64,000 bases of DNA. Source: Magnaporthiopsis rhizophila. Taxonomy: Eukaryota > Ascomycota > Sordariomycetes > Magnaporthales > Magnaporthaceae. The position numbers and the translations under genes are program-made. The notes below the pieces were generated by a model that saw only the letters and a program-made list of their open reading frames with translations, searched no databases and had not been told where the DNA came from. The stretch is taken from assembly GCA_003049465.1 (NCBI GenBank), contig PYSS01000002.1:186001-250000 (forward strand), in the 5' to 3' direction. Every line of letters starts with the position of its first letter. Positions within the stretch are counted from its first letter, which is position 1. Of this stretch, positions 30,221-40,310 are shown in pieces.

Positions 30221-31403
30221 TTAGATCTCATCCTCTTCATCGTCAAAGTCGTCCTCCCTACCCATCTCGTAGAGAATCCGGCCTCCCTCGCCGCCCCCGA
30301 TATCGGTCTGGGCGTCAAAGTAAGGCAGCACAACCCCTTCCCTATCGCGCCGCTGCTTCTCCGTCAGGCCCAGGTTGAAGGTCGTCTCCATCTCGCCGTC
30401 CACCCGAACATTCCCATCCCCATTTGCCGTCCCCTCCTCCTCCTCGGCAACGGGCACGGACGGCGCCGCAAACAGCGGGTGATCCGACAGCAGGACGAGC
30501 CCGGACGTCGCGAGCACGAACCGCTCCGAGACGGCGCGCCCGCTACGCCGCCTCATCTCCATCTCCAGGACGACGCCGTCGCGGTCCGCAGTGGTGGTGG
30601 CAGTCGCGGGATCGCGCAGGCCGACCAAGACGCCCTCGCGGCCCTCGCGCAGCCCAAACTCGGGCTCCTGCTCGCTCCGGTCGCGGGCGCGGCGGGCGGC
30701 GACGGTGTGGTGCAGGCTTGAGACGCGCACGACGGCCGTGGCTAGATGGCGGAGCACCGGCAGCGGCTCGGGTTCGTGGCCGTGTTCGTACTCCGGGGAC
30801 GGCGCAGGGCTCAGGGGCACGTCGACGTGGTAGACGCCAATAACAGATGAGGTGGGCGTGATGAGCGTGGACAGGAAGGCGGCTAGGAGGCGTGGGGCGG
30901 ATGCGACGAGGGCGTTGAGAGAGTCGATTAGGACGAGGGCGCCTTTTTTTTTTCGGTGTCGGGGTTTGTTAGTGAGGTTGGCAACGTTTGGCAAGAGGTG
31001 GGTGGTTGAGCGGAGCTTACGCTGGCCTGGCGCGCCCTTGGCCTGCGCATCGGGGAAGTGGGCGGCGATCTCGGACCTCAGGGCCTTGAGCGGCTTGCCG
31101 CGGGCTTTGATGAGCATGTCGACATTGTGCGGCTTCTTTAGCGTCGCGAAGGATACGAGCACGACCTTGTTTCGAGATATCTGTAGGGAAGGTAAGCAGA
31201 GACCATTGTGGGATTTACAAAGCTGCAGCCCAGACTTAACCGACCTTGGCTCTTGAAGTGAACTCATGTATCAACGGCGCCGCGGTTTGCTCGAGAGAGT
31301 CGAGGACGAGCGTCAAGGGGCTCGCGCCGTCTCGTAGATTGAGTAGCTTCTGGAGAAGGAGCAGACTGTGGGACCGTCTATGTGCCTGAGCTGAGGGTGC
31401 CAT
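30221..31403 (-). CDS. ELP5: Elongator complex subunit Elp5
   Basis: Elp5 is part of the Elp4-Elp5-Elp6 ring of Elongator, which helps install the cm5U-type modifications at wobble uridine of tRNAs. Exons are 31403-31245, 31180-31021 and 30942-30221 (phases 0 and 1), giving 346 residues. Intron 2 ends in an A-run acceptor (AAAAAAAG). Family marks are the RecA-like start LLLLQKLLNLRDGASPLTLV with DSLEQTAAPLIHEF, then KVVLVSFATLKKP, the second strand LVLIDSLNAL, and the highly conserved acidic C-terminus LPYFDAQTD, then GGRILYEMGREDDFDDEEDEI. No Walker A motif is seen, as usual for this subunit. The gene is convergent with glucosidase I. Confidence 0.93.
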
Positions 31404-32680
31404 TCTGTTGATCGATATGTGAATTGTCCATCGGTTCCAGGTGTGTGACAGTTGGAGCTCCAGGATTGTTCAACATGGCGCCCCGCGCAAGTGACGTATG
31501 GTGGCGGGGCAAACTGCAAAATCCACGCCCGCGCTGCCAGCACTCCGCTGTTCCTTACAAAAGCAATGGTGATGTTCCTTAGCGCGGCGGCACTCCCAAA
31601 TCGAGCGTCGGAAGAGTGGAGCGAAACCCTGCTGGTGGTCCAGCATGCCGTCCTCTGCTCGCCAGTCAAGTAGCGGCCCGGTCCGGTCGGGTTCTCGTCC
31701 TTGTGGTCCGGGTGTTCGGCGTCCCGTGCCCGGGGCTTAGGCCTCGGATACGCGTGAGCCCATTGGTGTGACCATCTGGATCATCCTGGGGATTCCAGAC
31801 TCGGTATGGAGGCATTCGCCGACGAGGACGCCACCGCGGCGTGCTGGGGCTTGTCCGAACCGGTCCGCCGTCTTTGCCTTGCTACTGGTCCGTCTTTCGT
31901 ACGCGACAGCCATGTAAGAGAGGTGCGGACATCGCCCGCCTTTTGTGAGGCAGACCGAACTAAAGACGATGGACTTTTGGAGCATCAAGTGCGACTTGTC
32001 GGCCTTATCCAACTGGAACTTGTCCACTCGGAAGATCGAGAAAGCAGTCAGCAACTGTGGGAAGGATAAGGAGCTACATGCTCTTCTTCGGGAAACAGCC
32101 TGGACAGTGAACAAAATCACCATCAGGCTTAATTACAAGCCCCAAGCCCTCTGGGATGCCTCGGCCTAATTCGTAGACTTGAGTCCACTATGAGCTCACA
32201 CTGCAGACAGTTCTACGCCTTGGTCATGGGCACGACGGGAAGAGGGCCGATCTTGATCTGCGGATGGGCAAAGCAAATATCGCCAAGGTAATATACATAT
32301 CAAAATGCCGACTGGACGTTACTCCCACAGCATCCCGCATGTTCAATCTTCTCCAGCGACAGGACGGGCAAGGCACCCGGCCGTGTCTTCTGCCGTCGAG
32401 GTTGTCCAGACCTATAATTTAGATGAAGCGACGGAGGATGGACTGCAACGACCAACGCAATGGTGTACCTCCCGGCACGCCATTCCCATCTGTTCACGCG
32501 CCATACGGTGTATTCTCTCAAGAGACCCATTGTGAGAGTCCCGTCTCGGCGGTGTGTCCCGACCTGTAGAGCCATCCTCTACATACGATGGCTCCAGTGG
32601 CCCCTTCATGCTGGCTGTGCCGGGCTCGCGATGTGATCTGCAAAGCCGTTGTTATTGTGCTACAGACTGGGTTACCGTGC
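31404..32680. other. Intergenic region between ELP5 and the protease pseudogene
   Basis: About 1.3 kb separates the divergent ELP5 and protease starts. Frames here are short and unremarkable, and I recognise no protein or RNA. Confidence 0.5.
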
Positions 32681-34533
32681 ATGGGCACCGTCGCCCTTCT
32701 CGCCACCGCGGCCCTCGGCTCCCCCACCCTCCCGCTGGACAGGCGCGCGCCCGCGGTAGCCGCAGACTCGGACGTCCTGAACCTCCACCGCCGTGTCCGC
32801 CACGGCGAGCGAGCCGGATTCCGGGGCATGGACGGCGTGCTGGACTACAAGTCGCAAGACGCCAAGGGGCCCATCGCCGTGCGCCGTCGGCAGCTCGGCA
32901 TCGGGGGCCGCGAGGTGTGGGTGGCGGACGATGAGCCGGTTGCGGGGAGAGTCGGGCCGGCTGTCAACGCTTATAACCGGTCGAGTGTGTGTTTGCTTGA
33001 TGAATGTTTCCCTCTTTCTCTCTTTCCCAACAAGGGTTAGGGCAGGGCTGACAGGGAGGTGGTTGTAGGTACATTACTGCTGTCGGGATTGGTGGCCAGG
33101 AGTACAGCTTGATCATCGACACCGGGAGCAGCGACACGTGGTTTGTCAAGTCTGGTAGGCCTGACTGGGGTAGTCTCTGCTGTCCACACTCGGTGATGGG
33201 ATACTGATCTGCAAAAGGCTTCGAGTGCGTCAACTCGCGTCGCCAGCGCGTGCCGTTCGAGGCGTGCGAGTTCGGGCCCGTGTTCAGGGGCGACTTGTCC
33301 GGCGGCAAATCGCCCCCTGGTCTTCAACATCACTGTGTGTTACTCTTACTTCTCTAATAAATCTACTTTCCACCCATGAGGATCCCTCAACTAAATGCCA
33401 GAGTCTAACACCTGACGTCCGTACAGTACGGCAGCACGGACGGCCCCTTCCTGAACGGCGAAATGGGCTTTACAGAGTGAGCCCAACTCGTCTCTTTCAA
33501 CGCCCTTCTAAAACTCCAGTCGCTGACAAGAACCTCCCTCGTCTATCGCAGCCTCAAGGCCGCCAACATCAGCGTGGCCCGGCAGCAGGTCGCCCTCGCG
33601 ACGAACGGCATGTGGTTTCGGGGGCAAGATTAGCAGCGGCATCCTCGGACTGGGCCTGCCGGGCCTCACGGCCGGCTCCGACGGCACGAGGGGCCCCGAC
33701 GGGCGGGTGAAGCAGATTCCCTACGACCCGCTGGTGACGACAATCAACAGGCAGCTCGAGAATCCCATCTTCAGCCTGGCGCTGCACCGCAATTCGTCCG
33801 AGTCGTTCATCGCGTTTGGCGGCGTCCCGCCCCAGGTCAAGACCACGGGGGTCTGGGCGACGACGCCGATCGAAAAGGGTTGGTTCGCCGTGCACTTGGT
33901 TGCATGTGGTGGATAGGCAGGGCATCTGTCAAGAGGCTCTTGGTGAGACGCTGACGCTTCAAAACCGTGCTATATAGCTTCGCGGGGTCGACGGCGTAGT
34001 CGACTACTTCTTCTACACCGTGGTCCCAGACGCTTTTAACGTTTAACAACTCGCGCCGCGCGCTCCGCGCCTCCGACTTGCCAGCCTTCATTGTGGATAG
34101 CGGCACGACGCTCAACTTGTTCCCTTACAGTACATCCTTTCGTTTCCCCCTTTTTTTCTTTTTTAAAGGTTCCCAAGATGTCGTCCCATCACTGACACCA
34201 AAAACGCCCACAAAAGAACTGGCCGCTTCCATCAACAGCCTCTTCACTCCCCCGGGAATCCTAGACGCAGCCCGGGGCGCGTGGTTCGCCCCCGTGCGAC
34301 GCGACGCCGCCCTCGCTCAGCGTCACGCTAGGAGAGGGTTGTCATCAAGACTCACCCGAGCAGCACGATCCTGCCCGAGGTGCGCAACGCCCGAGGCCAG
34401 TGCGCGTCGGGCATCGGGGTACGCGGATGGGTTTCCCTACATCCTGGGCGACGTGTTTATGCAGAACCTGGTGACTGTTTTCGATCTCGGTGGTGACAAG
34501 ATGGAGATTCGCTACGCCGAACGGGTTTTCTGA
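32681..34533 (+). pseudogene. Pepsin-like (A1) aspartic protease, broken by several frameshifts
   Basis: The remains of a secreted pepsin-family protease start with a short hydrophobic leader (MGTVALLATAALGSP) and a propeptide-like stretch. The first catalytic motif DTGSSDTW is at about 33118 and the second, VDSGTTLNLFPY, at about 34093. The C-terminal FPYILGDVFMQNLVTVFDLG is intact and ends at 34533. Several introns with good signals can be seen (for example 33157-33216 and about 33477-33550). The frame is lost at at least four places: a five-C run at about 33313, a G run at about 33620 that brings a TAG at 33631, a site just before TAA at 34044, and one or more sites between about 34285 and 34425. 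The breaks I could read behave as single added bases. This is either a decayed gene or a region of consensus errors. An alternative upstream ATG lies at 32588. Confidence 0.8.
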
Positions 34534-34772
34534 TCCTGATCTTGCTGTTTCTTCTTTGGCGCCTGGATAAAGCAAAAAAAAAAAAAACCTTTTCCGCCGT
34601 CAAACGTTGGGCGGCGGGAAACAAGGGACTTTATCCGGCAGCCCGGGTATCATCTATCTACACAAGGAACAAAACAGGAAAGCCAAGCAAACTTGTGGGA
34701 CTTGAGCAAAAAAGAAAGAAAAAATGTGACAAGCAAAAGTAGTCGCTGTGCGCCCGAGACACCCCCCCAACG

Positions 34773-35789
34773 CTACATACTCCCAAAGTCACACCCAGCA
34801 CGCCCCGCCACCCTCTTATTTCCTGCTTCCACGTCCCCGCCCCGCGGCTTTCGCCCGTCCTCGGGGAACCCGGGAGGCGGGTCGAGGTCAAAGTCCTCCC
34901 TGAACTTTGCGCGCAGGTAGTCGTCAAAGTCGCCGGCGGCGCGGCGGTCGTGCGCCTCGCGCGCCTGGCGGATCCACTCCGGGTCATGGCGGCCGTTGCG
35001 GATGTTGCCAACGTAGCGGGCGCAGTCGTGGCGGAAGTCGTCGCTGTTAGACAAGGCCAGGGCGTCCGGGCGCGCCGCGGGGGTGCCCGCGTCCTTGACG
35101 AACCGGGCCGGCATCACGGCCAGCAGCTTGGCCTGCCGGGCCGCCGACAGCCCGTCCCAGGCGCTCGGGTGGCAGAGCACGCTGCGCAGGTCGACTTTGT
35201 TGGCATCGGCGAGCGGCGAGCGCGTGCTCGTGTAGACCGAGGGCGCCGTCCAGCGCGCCTTCTTGCGGCGCTGCGCAGCCGTCAGCACCGGCTTTGCGAT
35301 CTTGCTGGCGGCAGACTTCACTGCCACCTTCACCGCCTTGGCCGGGGCGGCGCCGGCGCGCGGTTTCTTGGCCGGTGGCGGAGAGCCGCTATCAGCAGTA
35401 GTAGCGGCGGTCTTGGCGGGAGTGGTTGCCCTGGACGTCTTCCTGCGGCCTCCTGCTGCCGCGGGGGTGGGCGAGGCGGATTTTTGCTTGGAGGCCGCCT
35501 TCTTTGCTGCCGTCGGAGAGGCTTCCTTTTCCTGCGCCTTCTCGACAGCCTTTACGGGAGACAGGGGGGTGGTCTTCTTGCCCGTCGATGACGGGGTCTC
35601 TGGGGACGACGGTGGTGAAGAGAGATCCGAAGAGTCGGGCTCGGACTGGGCGCGTTTGGGCCCGGCCATGATTGCGAGCTCTTCTGGTGGTTCAGATACC
35701 GAGTCGATGTCCATGGAGCCTCGCAGTTGGACATGTATGCAATCCGGGGCCGGGCGATGCGCCGGGTTTTGGGCATCGCCATCGGCCAT
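34773..35789 (-). CDS. ASX homology (ASXH/DEUBAD) domain protein
   Basis: This single exon encodes 338 residues from the ATG at 35789 (ACAATGG, good context). Other in-frame ATGs at 35804, and downstream at MDIDSV and MAGPKR, are possible. The N-terminal half is Ser/Pro/Ala/Lys-rich and disordered, with basic blocks that may be nuclear signals. Residues from about 200 form the conserved part: RSPLADANKVDLRSVLCHPS, GLSAARQAKLLAVMPARF, ALSNSDDFRHDCARYVGNI, HDPEWIRQAREA and DYLRAKFREDFD. This matches the ASXH fold known from Asx/ASXL proteins, cofactors of the BAP1/Calypso histone H2A deubiquitinase. Fungal members are known by domain but hardly studied. A nuclear chromatin role is inference. 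The gene ends 240 bp from the protease pseudogene, convergently. Confidence 0.78.
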   Translation of the reverse strand: MADGDAQNPAHRPAPDCIHVQLRGSMDIDSVSEPPEELAIMAGPKRAQSEPDSSDLSSPPSSPETPSSTGKKTTPLSPVKAVEKAQEKEASPTAAKKAASKQKSASPTPAAAGGRRKTSRATTPAKTAATTADSGSPPPAKKPRAGAAPAKAVKVAVKSAASKIAKPVLTAAQRRKKARWTAPSVYTSTRSPLADANKVDLRSVLCHPSAWDGLSAARQAKLLAVMPARFVKDAGTPAARPDALALSNSDDFRHDCARYVGNIRNGRHDPEWIRQAREAHDRRAAGDFDDYLRAKFREDFDLDPPPGFPEDGRKPRGGDVEAGNKRVAGRAGCDFGSM

Positions 35790-36716
35790 TGTCCTGTCGT
35801 GCATTTGAGGTGATCGGGTGACTTCTTTGGCGGCGTCTGCCACGCCACAGAACTCTGCCCTTTGTCGAGGCGAAATTGACGGAAACGGAAGAAGAATGCT
35901 ATCCTTTTTTTCAGCGGTTGCAGTGTTGAAGAAGGATGATGATGTTGTGTGAGTTGGCTTTTGCGGGCGTTTTATTGTGTCAAATATCCATCCATTCAAC
36001 TGCATCTCGCCGCATGCGGTCGCCTGCAAGTGATGAGGGTTTCAGCCCAACTTGGCCACGGAGATGGGACGAGTTTAAACAAGTCTCCGCGAAGTTCAAC
36101 ACCCCATCATGGCAGTATTGTAGACCGGTATTCTAGCCGTTTGACATGTTAGCCGTCAACTTTTCACATCCGTCTTAGCGGCCAAGAGTTTTGAGGTGAG
36201 TCTGGAACTTACAATGACGAGACCCTGACGGCACGCTGAGAAACACCAAAATTCCCCGACTGGGCAGATAGACAAACGGCTTGGGTTTGAGCTAGTTGCT
36301 CGTCCTCGATCTGATGGCTCTGGCGCCTGGGTGAAGCCGACGAGCGAAGAGAGAGATTCTTGTAATTACCTAGGTATTTTCTTTGTGATACAGACGTTTG
36401 TGGAGAACCCGCCTGGGTTGTGTTCATACTTTAAAGGTTCTGGTGGAGAGTTGAATTGAGTGTCGCTTTGAGTTTTGGGTTCAATTGCCCGCCGCACGTT
36501 TTCTGCCGTCCCAAGTCAGGGGCTCCAATCAGCATCTGGCGAGCTGTCAATTTCACTGTCGTCACCTCACTCCTGCCCAAGTGCCCGCCCGGTTATTACC
36601 ATCGCGCTTCTACAAAGACAAACCAACCGACCCCGACCACACGACGATCAACGACCAGCGAGCGCTTCCTAAATCGAGCCCAGACGAAGCGATAGGCCAC
36701 AGAGACACACCAAAAA
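35790..36716. other. Divergent intergenic region between the ASXH gene and SEC22
   Basis: About 0.9 kb contains both promoters. A CCTAGGTA palindrome occurs at about 36368-36377. Further in-frame ATGs of the ASXH gene lie at 35804 and upstream. No other gene is seen. Confidence 0.5.
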
Positions 36717-37373
36717 ATGATCCGCTCCACCCAAATAGCCCGCCTAGACGGCCTGATGCTCTGCGCATCTGTCGACGACGACGAAGCCGAAGCCGCGCTG
36801 TCCGAGATCAAGTCGCAGGTGAAGCTGGTGCTGCGGCGGCTGAGCCGCAACTCTGAGCCGCAGGCCTCCATCGAGTCCGGCACCGCCTACACGCTGCACT
36901 ACCTCATCTCGCCGGCCAACGACGTGGTGCACGTCTGCATTGCCGACCGGTCGTACCCGCGCAAGCTGGCGTTTACGTACCTGTCGGACCTGGCGACCGA
37001 GTTTGCAAACACGTACCCGGCGCACCAGATCCAGAGCCCGACGTTGCGCCCTTACGCCTTTGTCGAGTTCGACACCTTCATCAGCCGGACCAAGCAGACG
37101 TACAGCGACTCTCGCGCGTCGCAGAACCTCGACAGGCTCAACGACGAGCTGCGCGACGTGACCAAGGTCATGACCAAGAACATCGAGGACCTGCTGTACA
37201 GGGGGGACTCGCTCGAGAGGATGGGCGAGCTGAGCAGCCGGCTGCGCGACGACTCCAAAAAGTACCGCCGCGCCGCCGTGCGCATCAACTGGGAGCTCAT
37301 GCTGAAGCAGTATGGTCCCTTTGCCGGGCTGGGCTTGTTTGTCATCTTTTTCCTATGGTGGCGCTTCTTTTGA
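36717..37373 (+). CDS. SEC22: R-SNARE Sec22
   Basis: Sec22 is the vesicle SNARE for transport between ER and Golgi in both directions. This single exon encodes 218 residues, the usual length. It has an N-terminal longin domain (MIRSTQIARLDGLMLCASVDD to about residue 125), including YTLHYLISPANDVVHVCIAD and YPRKLAFTYLSDLATEF. A SNARE helix follows from about 135 to 190 (LDRLNDELRDVTKVMTKNIE, then DLLYRGDSLERMGELSS) with the zero-layer arginine in LLYRGDSL. A C-terminal membrane anchor FAGLGLFVIFFLWWRFF leaves almost no lumenal residues. The ATG follows an A-run (AAAAAATG). The 3' flank carries a very long T tract. Confidence 0.96.
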   Translation: MIRSTQIARLDGLMLCASVDDDEAEAALSEIKSQVKLVLRRLSRNSEPQASIESGTAYTLHYLISPANDVVHVCIADRSYPRKLAFTYLSDLATEFANTYPAHQIQSPTLRPYAFVEFDTFISRTKQTYSDSRASQNLDRLNDELRDVTKVMTKNIEDLLYRGDSLERMGELSSRLRDDSKKYRRAAVRINWELMLKQYGPFAGLGLFVIFFLWWRFF

Positions 37374-37589
37374 GGGATAAAAATGGGCACTGGGGAAGGT
37401 ATGGTCTATCGCGGGAGTCGGCAGTTCGGGTCAGGAAAAGAGACCACCACACAAATAAGCCGGGGACTGGCCGAGCCGGGCAAAACAAGGAGGATCAGAC
37501 TCTGGAGAGAGGTCGAGTGAATCTACGAGAGACTGGCCATGGCTGGTAGTCCTGGATAACCGTGTCCGAGTCTCAAAGACATCTGGCAT

Positions 37590-37664
<75 letters not shown>

Positions 37665-38061
37665 CCTCATTCTTTTCCTTCTTTGTATATTATCCACAAC
37701 ATGCCTCTGTTTTGCTATTCAGCGTACATGGGTAATTAAGTATGAACTGCATCAAAATTTGAAAGCGAGGTTTATGTGTCTCGTAACCAAGAAAGAGTCA
37801 ATAATCCAACCGGGAAAAATAGGGTATAAAATCGTCCACCTCCAAAAAGAGACCGTTGGGGAGAAAGAAACGAACGTCATGTGGTGCCTGTTATCCCCCT
37901 TTGCTCTGCCAGCCTGCTCCACCAAATCGTCTAGAAAACGCCGGAGCTGGCTCGACAGATTTCGTCACTCGTTATCCAACCGCCATCCATTCCAAGGTGG
38001 CCCAAGACAAAGACGCCGAGAAAAATATGAAACATGTCCAAAAATACCCTCAGACGCCCAA
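37374..38061. other. Intergenic region between convergent genes with a giant T tract
   Basis: This is the 3' flank of SEC22 and of the CaaX-protein gene. It contains the T33-C-T37 tract at 37594-37664. No coding or RNA gene is recognised. Confidence 0.55.
37594..37664. repeat. 71-bp poly-T tract (T33 C T37)
   Basis: 33 T, one C and 37 T form the longest homopolymer in the window. It lies about 220 bp after the SEC22 stop. I see no target-site duplication or retroelement sequence beside it, so it looks like an expanded simple repeat and not a retroposon tail. Length is likely inexact in any assembly. Confidence 0.9.
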
Positions 38062-39730
38062 TCACATGACGGTGCAGTTGGTCTTCTTGGTGGGCATAGA
38101 CGGCATGGGTAGCAGGCCGGCGCCGTGGTACCACTCGAGGTGCTCCTGGAACTCTGTCATGCCCAGCAGCCCCCTATCGTCCTGCGCGTACTTGGTTTCG
38201 CCGCCCTCCTCGCCCTGGTCAAAATACGTGTACTCGTCACAGTAGGGGCACAGCACGCGCGCGCGCCAGTCGCCGTTGTCGGGTGGCAGGTGGTTCGCGA
38301 TGGCGACGGGCGCAAACACGACGCCCTTGGGCTCGCCCGTCGACACGCTGAGCGCTTCGGCCTGCCAGTCCGGGTAGCCGCCGTAGTAGCCGTAGCCGCC
38401 GTTGGCGGTTGAAGGGTGCTGCAGTCGCAGCTCCAAGTTCCGCGTCCTCGAGGGCATCCGGTCCAGATCCTCCCACACCAGGAAGCCGTCGCAGTAGTCG
38501 CACGCAAAAGCGACGTCGCGGTCGCCAAACTTCTCAAAGCCGCCGATGGCATTGCATTCGGGCACTAGCGCCTCGAGGCCGAACGGATTTGCTTGGGGTC
38601 CCTGCGGTGGGGGCGGTGATGACAGCTGTGCTTGCTGTGGTTGTGGGTGTGGTTGTTCGGGTTGCTGCTGTCCCGTGCCATGATTACCGTTCGCGGCAGC
38701 ATGGGCCCCACTACCGCCTTTGCCTGGCGGAGGTGACTTTAAGAATCCTGGCTGTAGCTGCTGGCCCAGCGTCTGCTGATATCGCGGCTGATTTGGTGGT
38801 GCATGTGTAATCACCACGCCCTGCTCCAGATCGATAGCAGCAGCCGCGCCCGGGCTCAGCATGCCGATAGACTCGACGCCGTCGTCGTCCTTGGTGGGGC
38901 GGGCGCTCTCGCGGCGGGCGCTGCTGGCGCTGCCGGGGGCAGCTGTGGGGGCCACGAGCCCCCGGAGCTCGCGCTGGCGCCTCTGGACCTGGAAGGCGCC
39001 CAGGCAGCGAGCCGGGCCGGGCCCGGTAGCGAAGATGCGGCAGGCGGCGCGGCACTGGGCGCGGTGCAGGTCGCGACGCAGCGCGACCGTCTCGAGCACC
39101 CACGTGGGGTTGATGGGACCTCCCGCGCGCAACCAGTCCTTGAAGTTTTGCACGTGGAAGCTAAGCCTTGTGTTCAGGTTGCGCAGCTCCTCGACGGATT
39201 TGGCTGTTGGTGTTGCACGTGCCGCGCAAGAGATAGGTGGCCATATGTCAGTGCCCGTCTTGGCCCGACGGCCGGCAGCAAGCCGACGGCAGGGGTGGAA
39301 GGGAAGAAAGATACAGGCATTTAGGATTAGACGGGTTTAAAGTCTTACAGTTTCTGTCACGTTCATAAAAGAACTGGCCGCTGACCAGGCGCGACATGGC
39401 CTGGAAGTCACGCTTGGCCTCGTCCAAGGCCTCCTCGAGGGCGCGGATCTGCTCGAATTCATCCGGCCCCCACTGCCGCTTGTCGGCAAACATGAGGATG
39501 CGGATGGCATCGTTGAGCGAGTTGGCGATGGCAGCCAGGACAGTACCGACCGTGTCGTTGGCGGCAGCGCTGGAGAGGTGTGCGGCGGGTGGTGTTGCTG
39601 TTGCTGTTGCTGTTGCTGGTGGCGGGGCGGCACCTCCTGCTGCTGCCGGTGATGCTGCCGGGTCGTTGGTTTTTGGCGACGATAGTGGTGATGCTGCGCT
39701 GGATCCGCCGGGACTGACGCTGCCGCTCAT
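38062..39730 (-). CDS. Uncharacterised CxxC protein with C-terminal CaaX box
   Basis: Exons are 39730-39349 and 39203-38062, joined by a 145-bp phase-1 intron (GTAAGA to ACAG), giving 507 residues. I do not recognise the family. The start is Ser/Ala/Pro-rich. Residues about 60-190 are a helical domain (VGTVLAAIANSLNDAIRIL, DEFEQIRALEEALDEAKRDF, VEELRNLNTRLSFHVQNFKD, VALRRDLHRAQCRAACRIF). A Gln/Pro-rich linker follows. The C-terminal part has paired cysteines, ACDYCDGFLVWEDL and VLCPYCDEYTYFDQ, plus EFQEHLEWYHG, suggesting a zinc-binding fold. The last residues are TKKTNCTVM: a CaaX box (C-T-V-M) with two lysines before it, which in fungi would predict farnesylation and membrane attachment. 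No signal peptide is seen. The ATG at 39730 begins MSGSVSPGGSS. Confidence 0.78.
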
Positions 39731-40277
39731 CGGGACCGCTGCCGCGCGGCCAGCTCGGTCCGGCGCGCGCCCCTTTTGAGATGATAAGACGGAGGAGGAG
39801 AAGGAAGGGACCAGACGGCGTCCCTAATGGTAGGAGACGAAGGAGAACGCCAAGGACGCTGGGATGCGCTGCGTTTGCTTCTTTTTTTTTTTTGCTTGCT
39901 TGCTTTGACCGTCCGACCACAGCAGCAGTGCCTGCATAGGCGGAAGACAGACGAGCACCCGGGTGGGACCAAAAGGTAAAAGGCAGCCTGGCAGCACAGG
40001 CAGCCAATCCAGCCGCACGCAGTCCACGACTTGCGATGCAAAGCAGCCACCCAGAAGAATAACGAACGGCAAGGTGTCCGTCTGATCTTGCCACGAACCA
40101 GCGAGTTGGTTTTACTTTCGCAGGGGTGATGACGTCTAGGGGGGTGGGGGAAGAGAGGCGTTGTGCCCTTGAGACGAACGGCGAGAGAAAGCGAGAACAG
40201 GCAGGGAAAGCTGCTCTCCTCATGAACGCGCCTCGCGCATGCAGCAGCCTGCCCTCCTCCTTGGGATTTTTTCTTTC

Positions 40278-40310
<33 letters not shown>

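Noticed and set aside
32681..34533. Repeat-induced point mutation as the cause of protease decay
   Set aside because: The breaks I could read are single-base length changes without excess TA or C-to-T stops, and the GC content stays high.
37594..37664. Poly-T tract as the reversed poly(A) tail of a LINE or SINE
   Set aside because: No target-site duplication, no element body and no reverse transcriptase remains are visible on either side.
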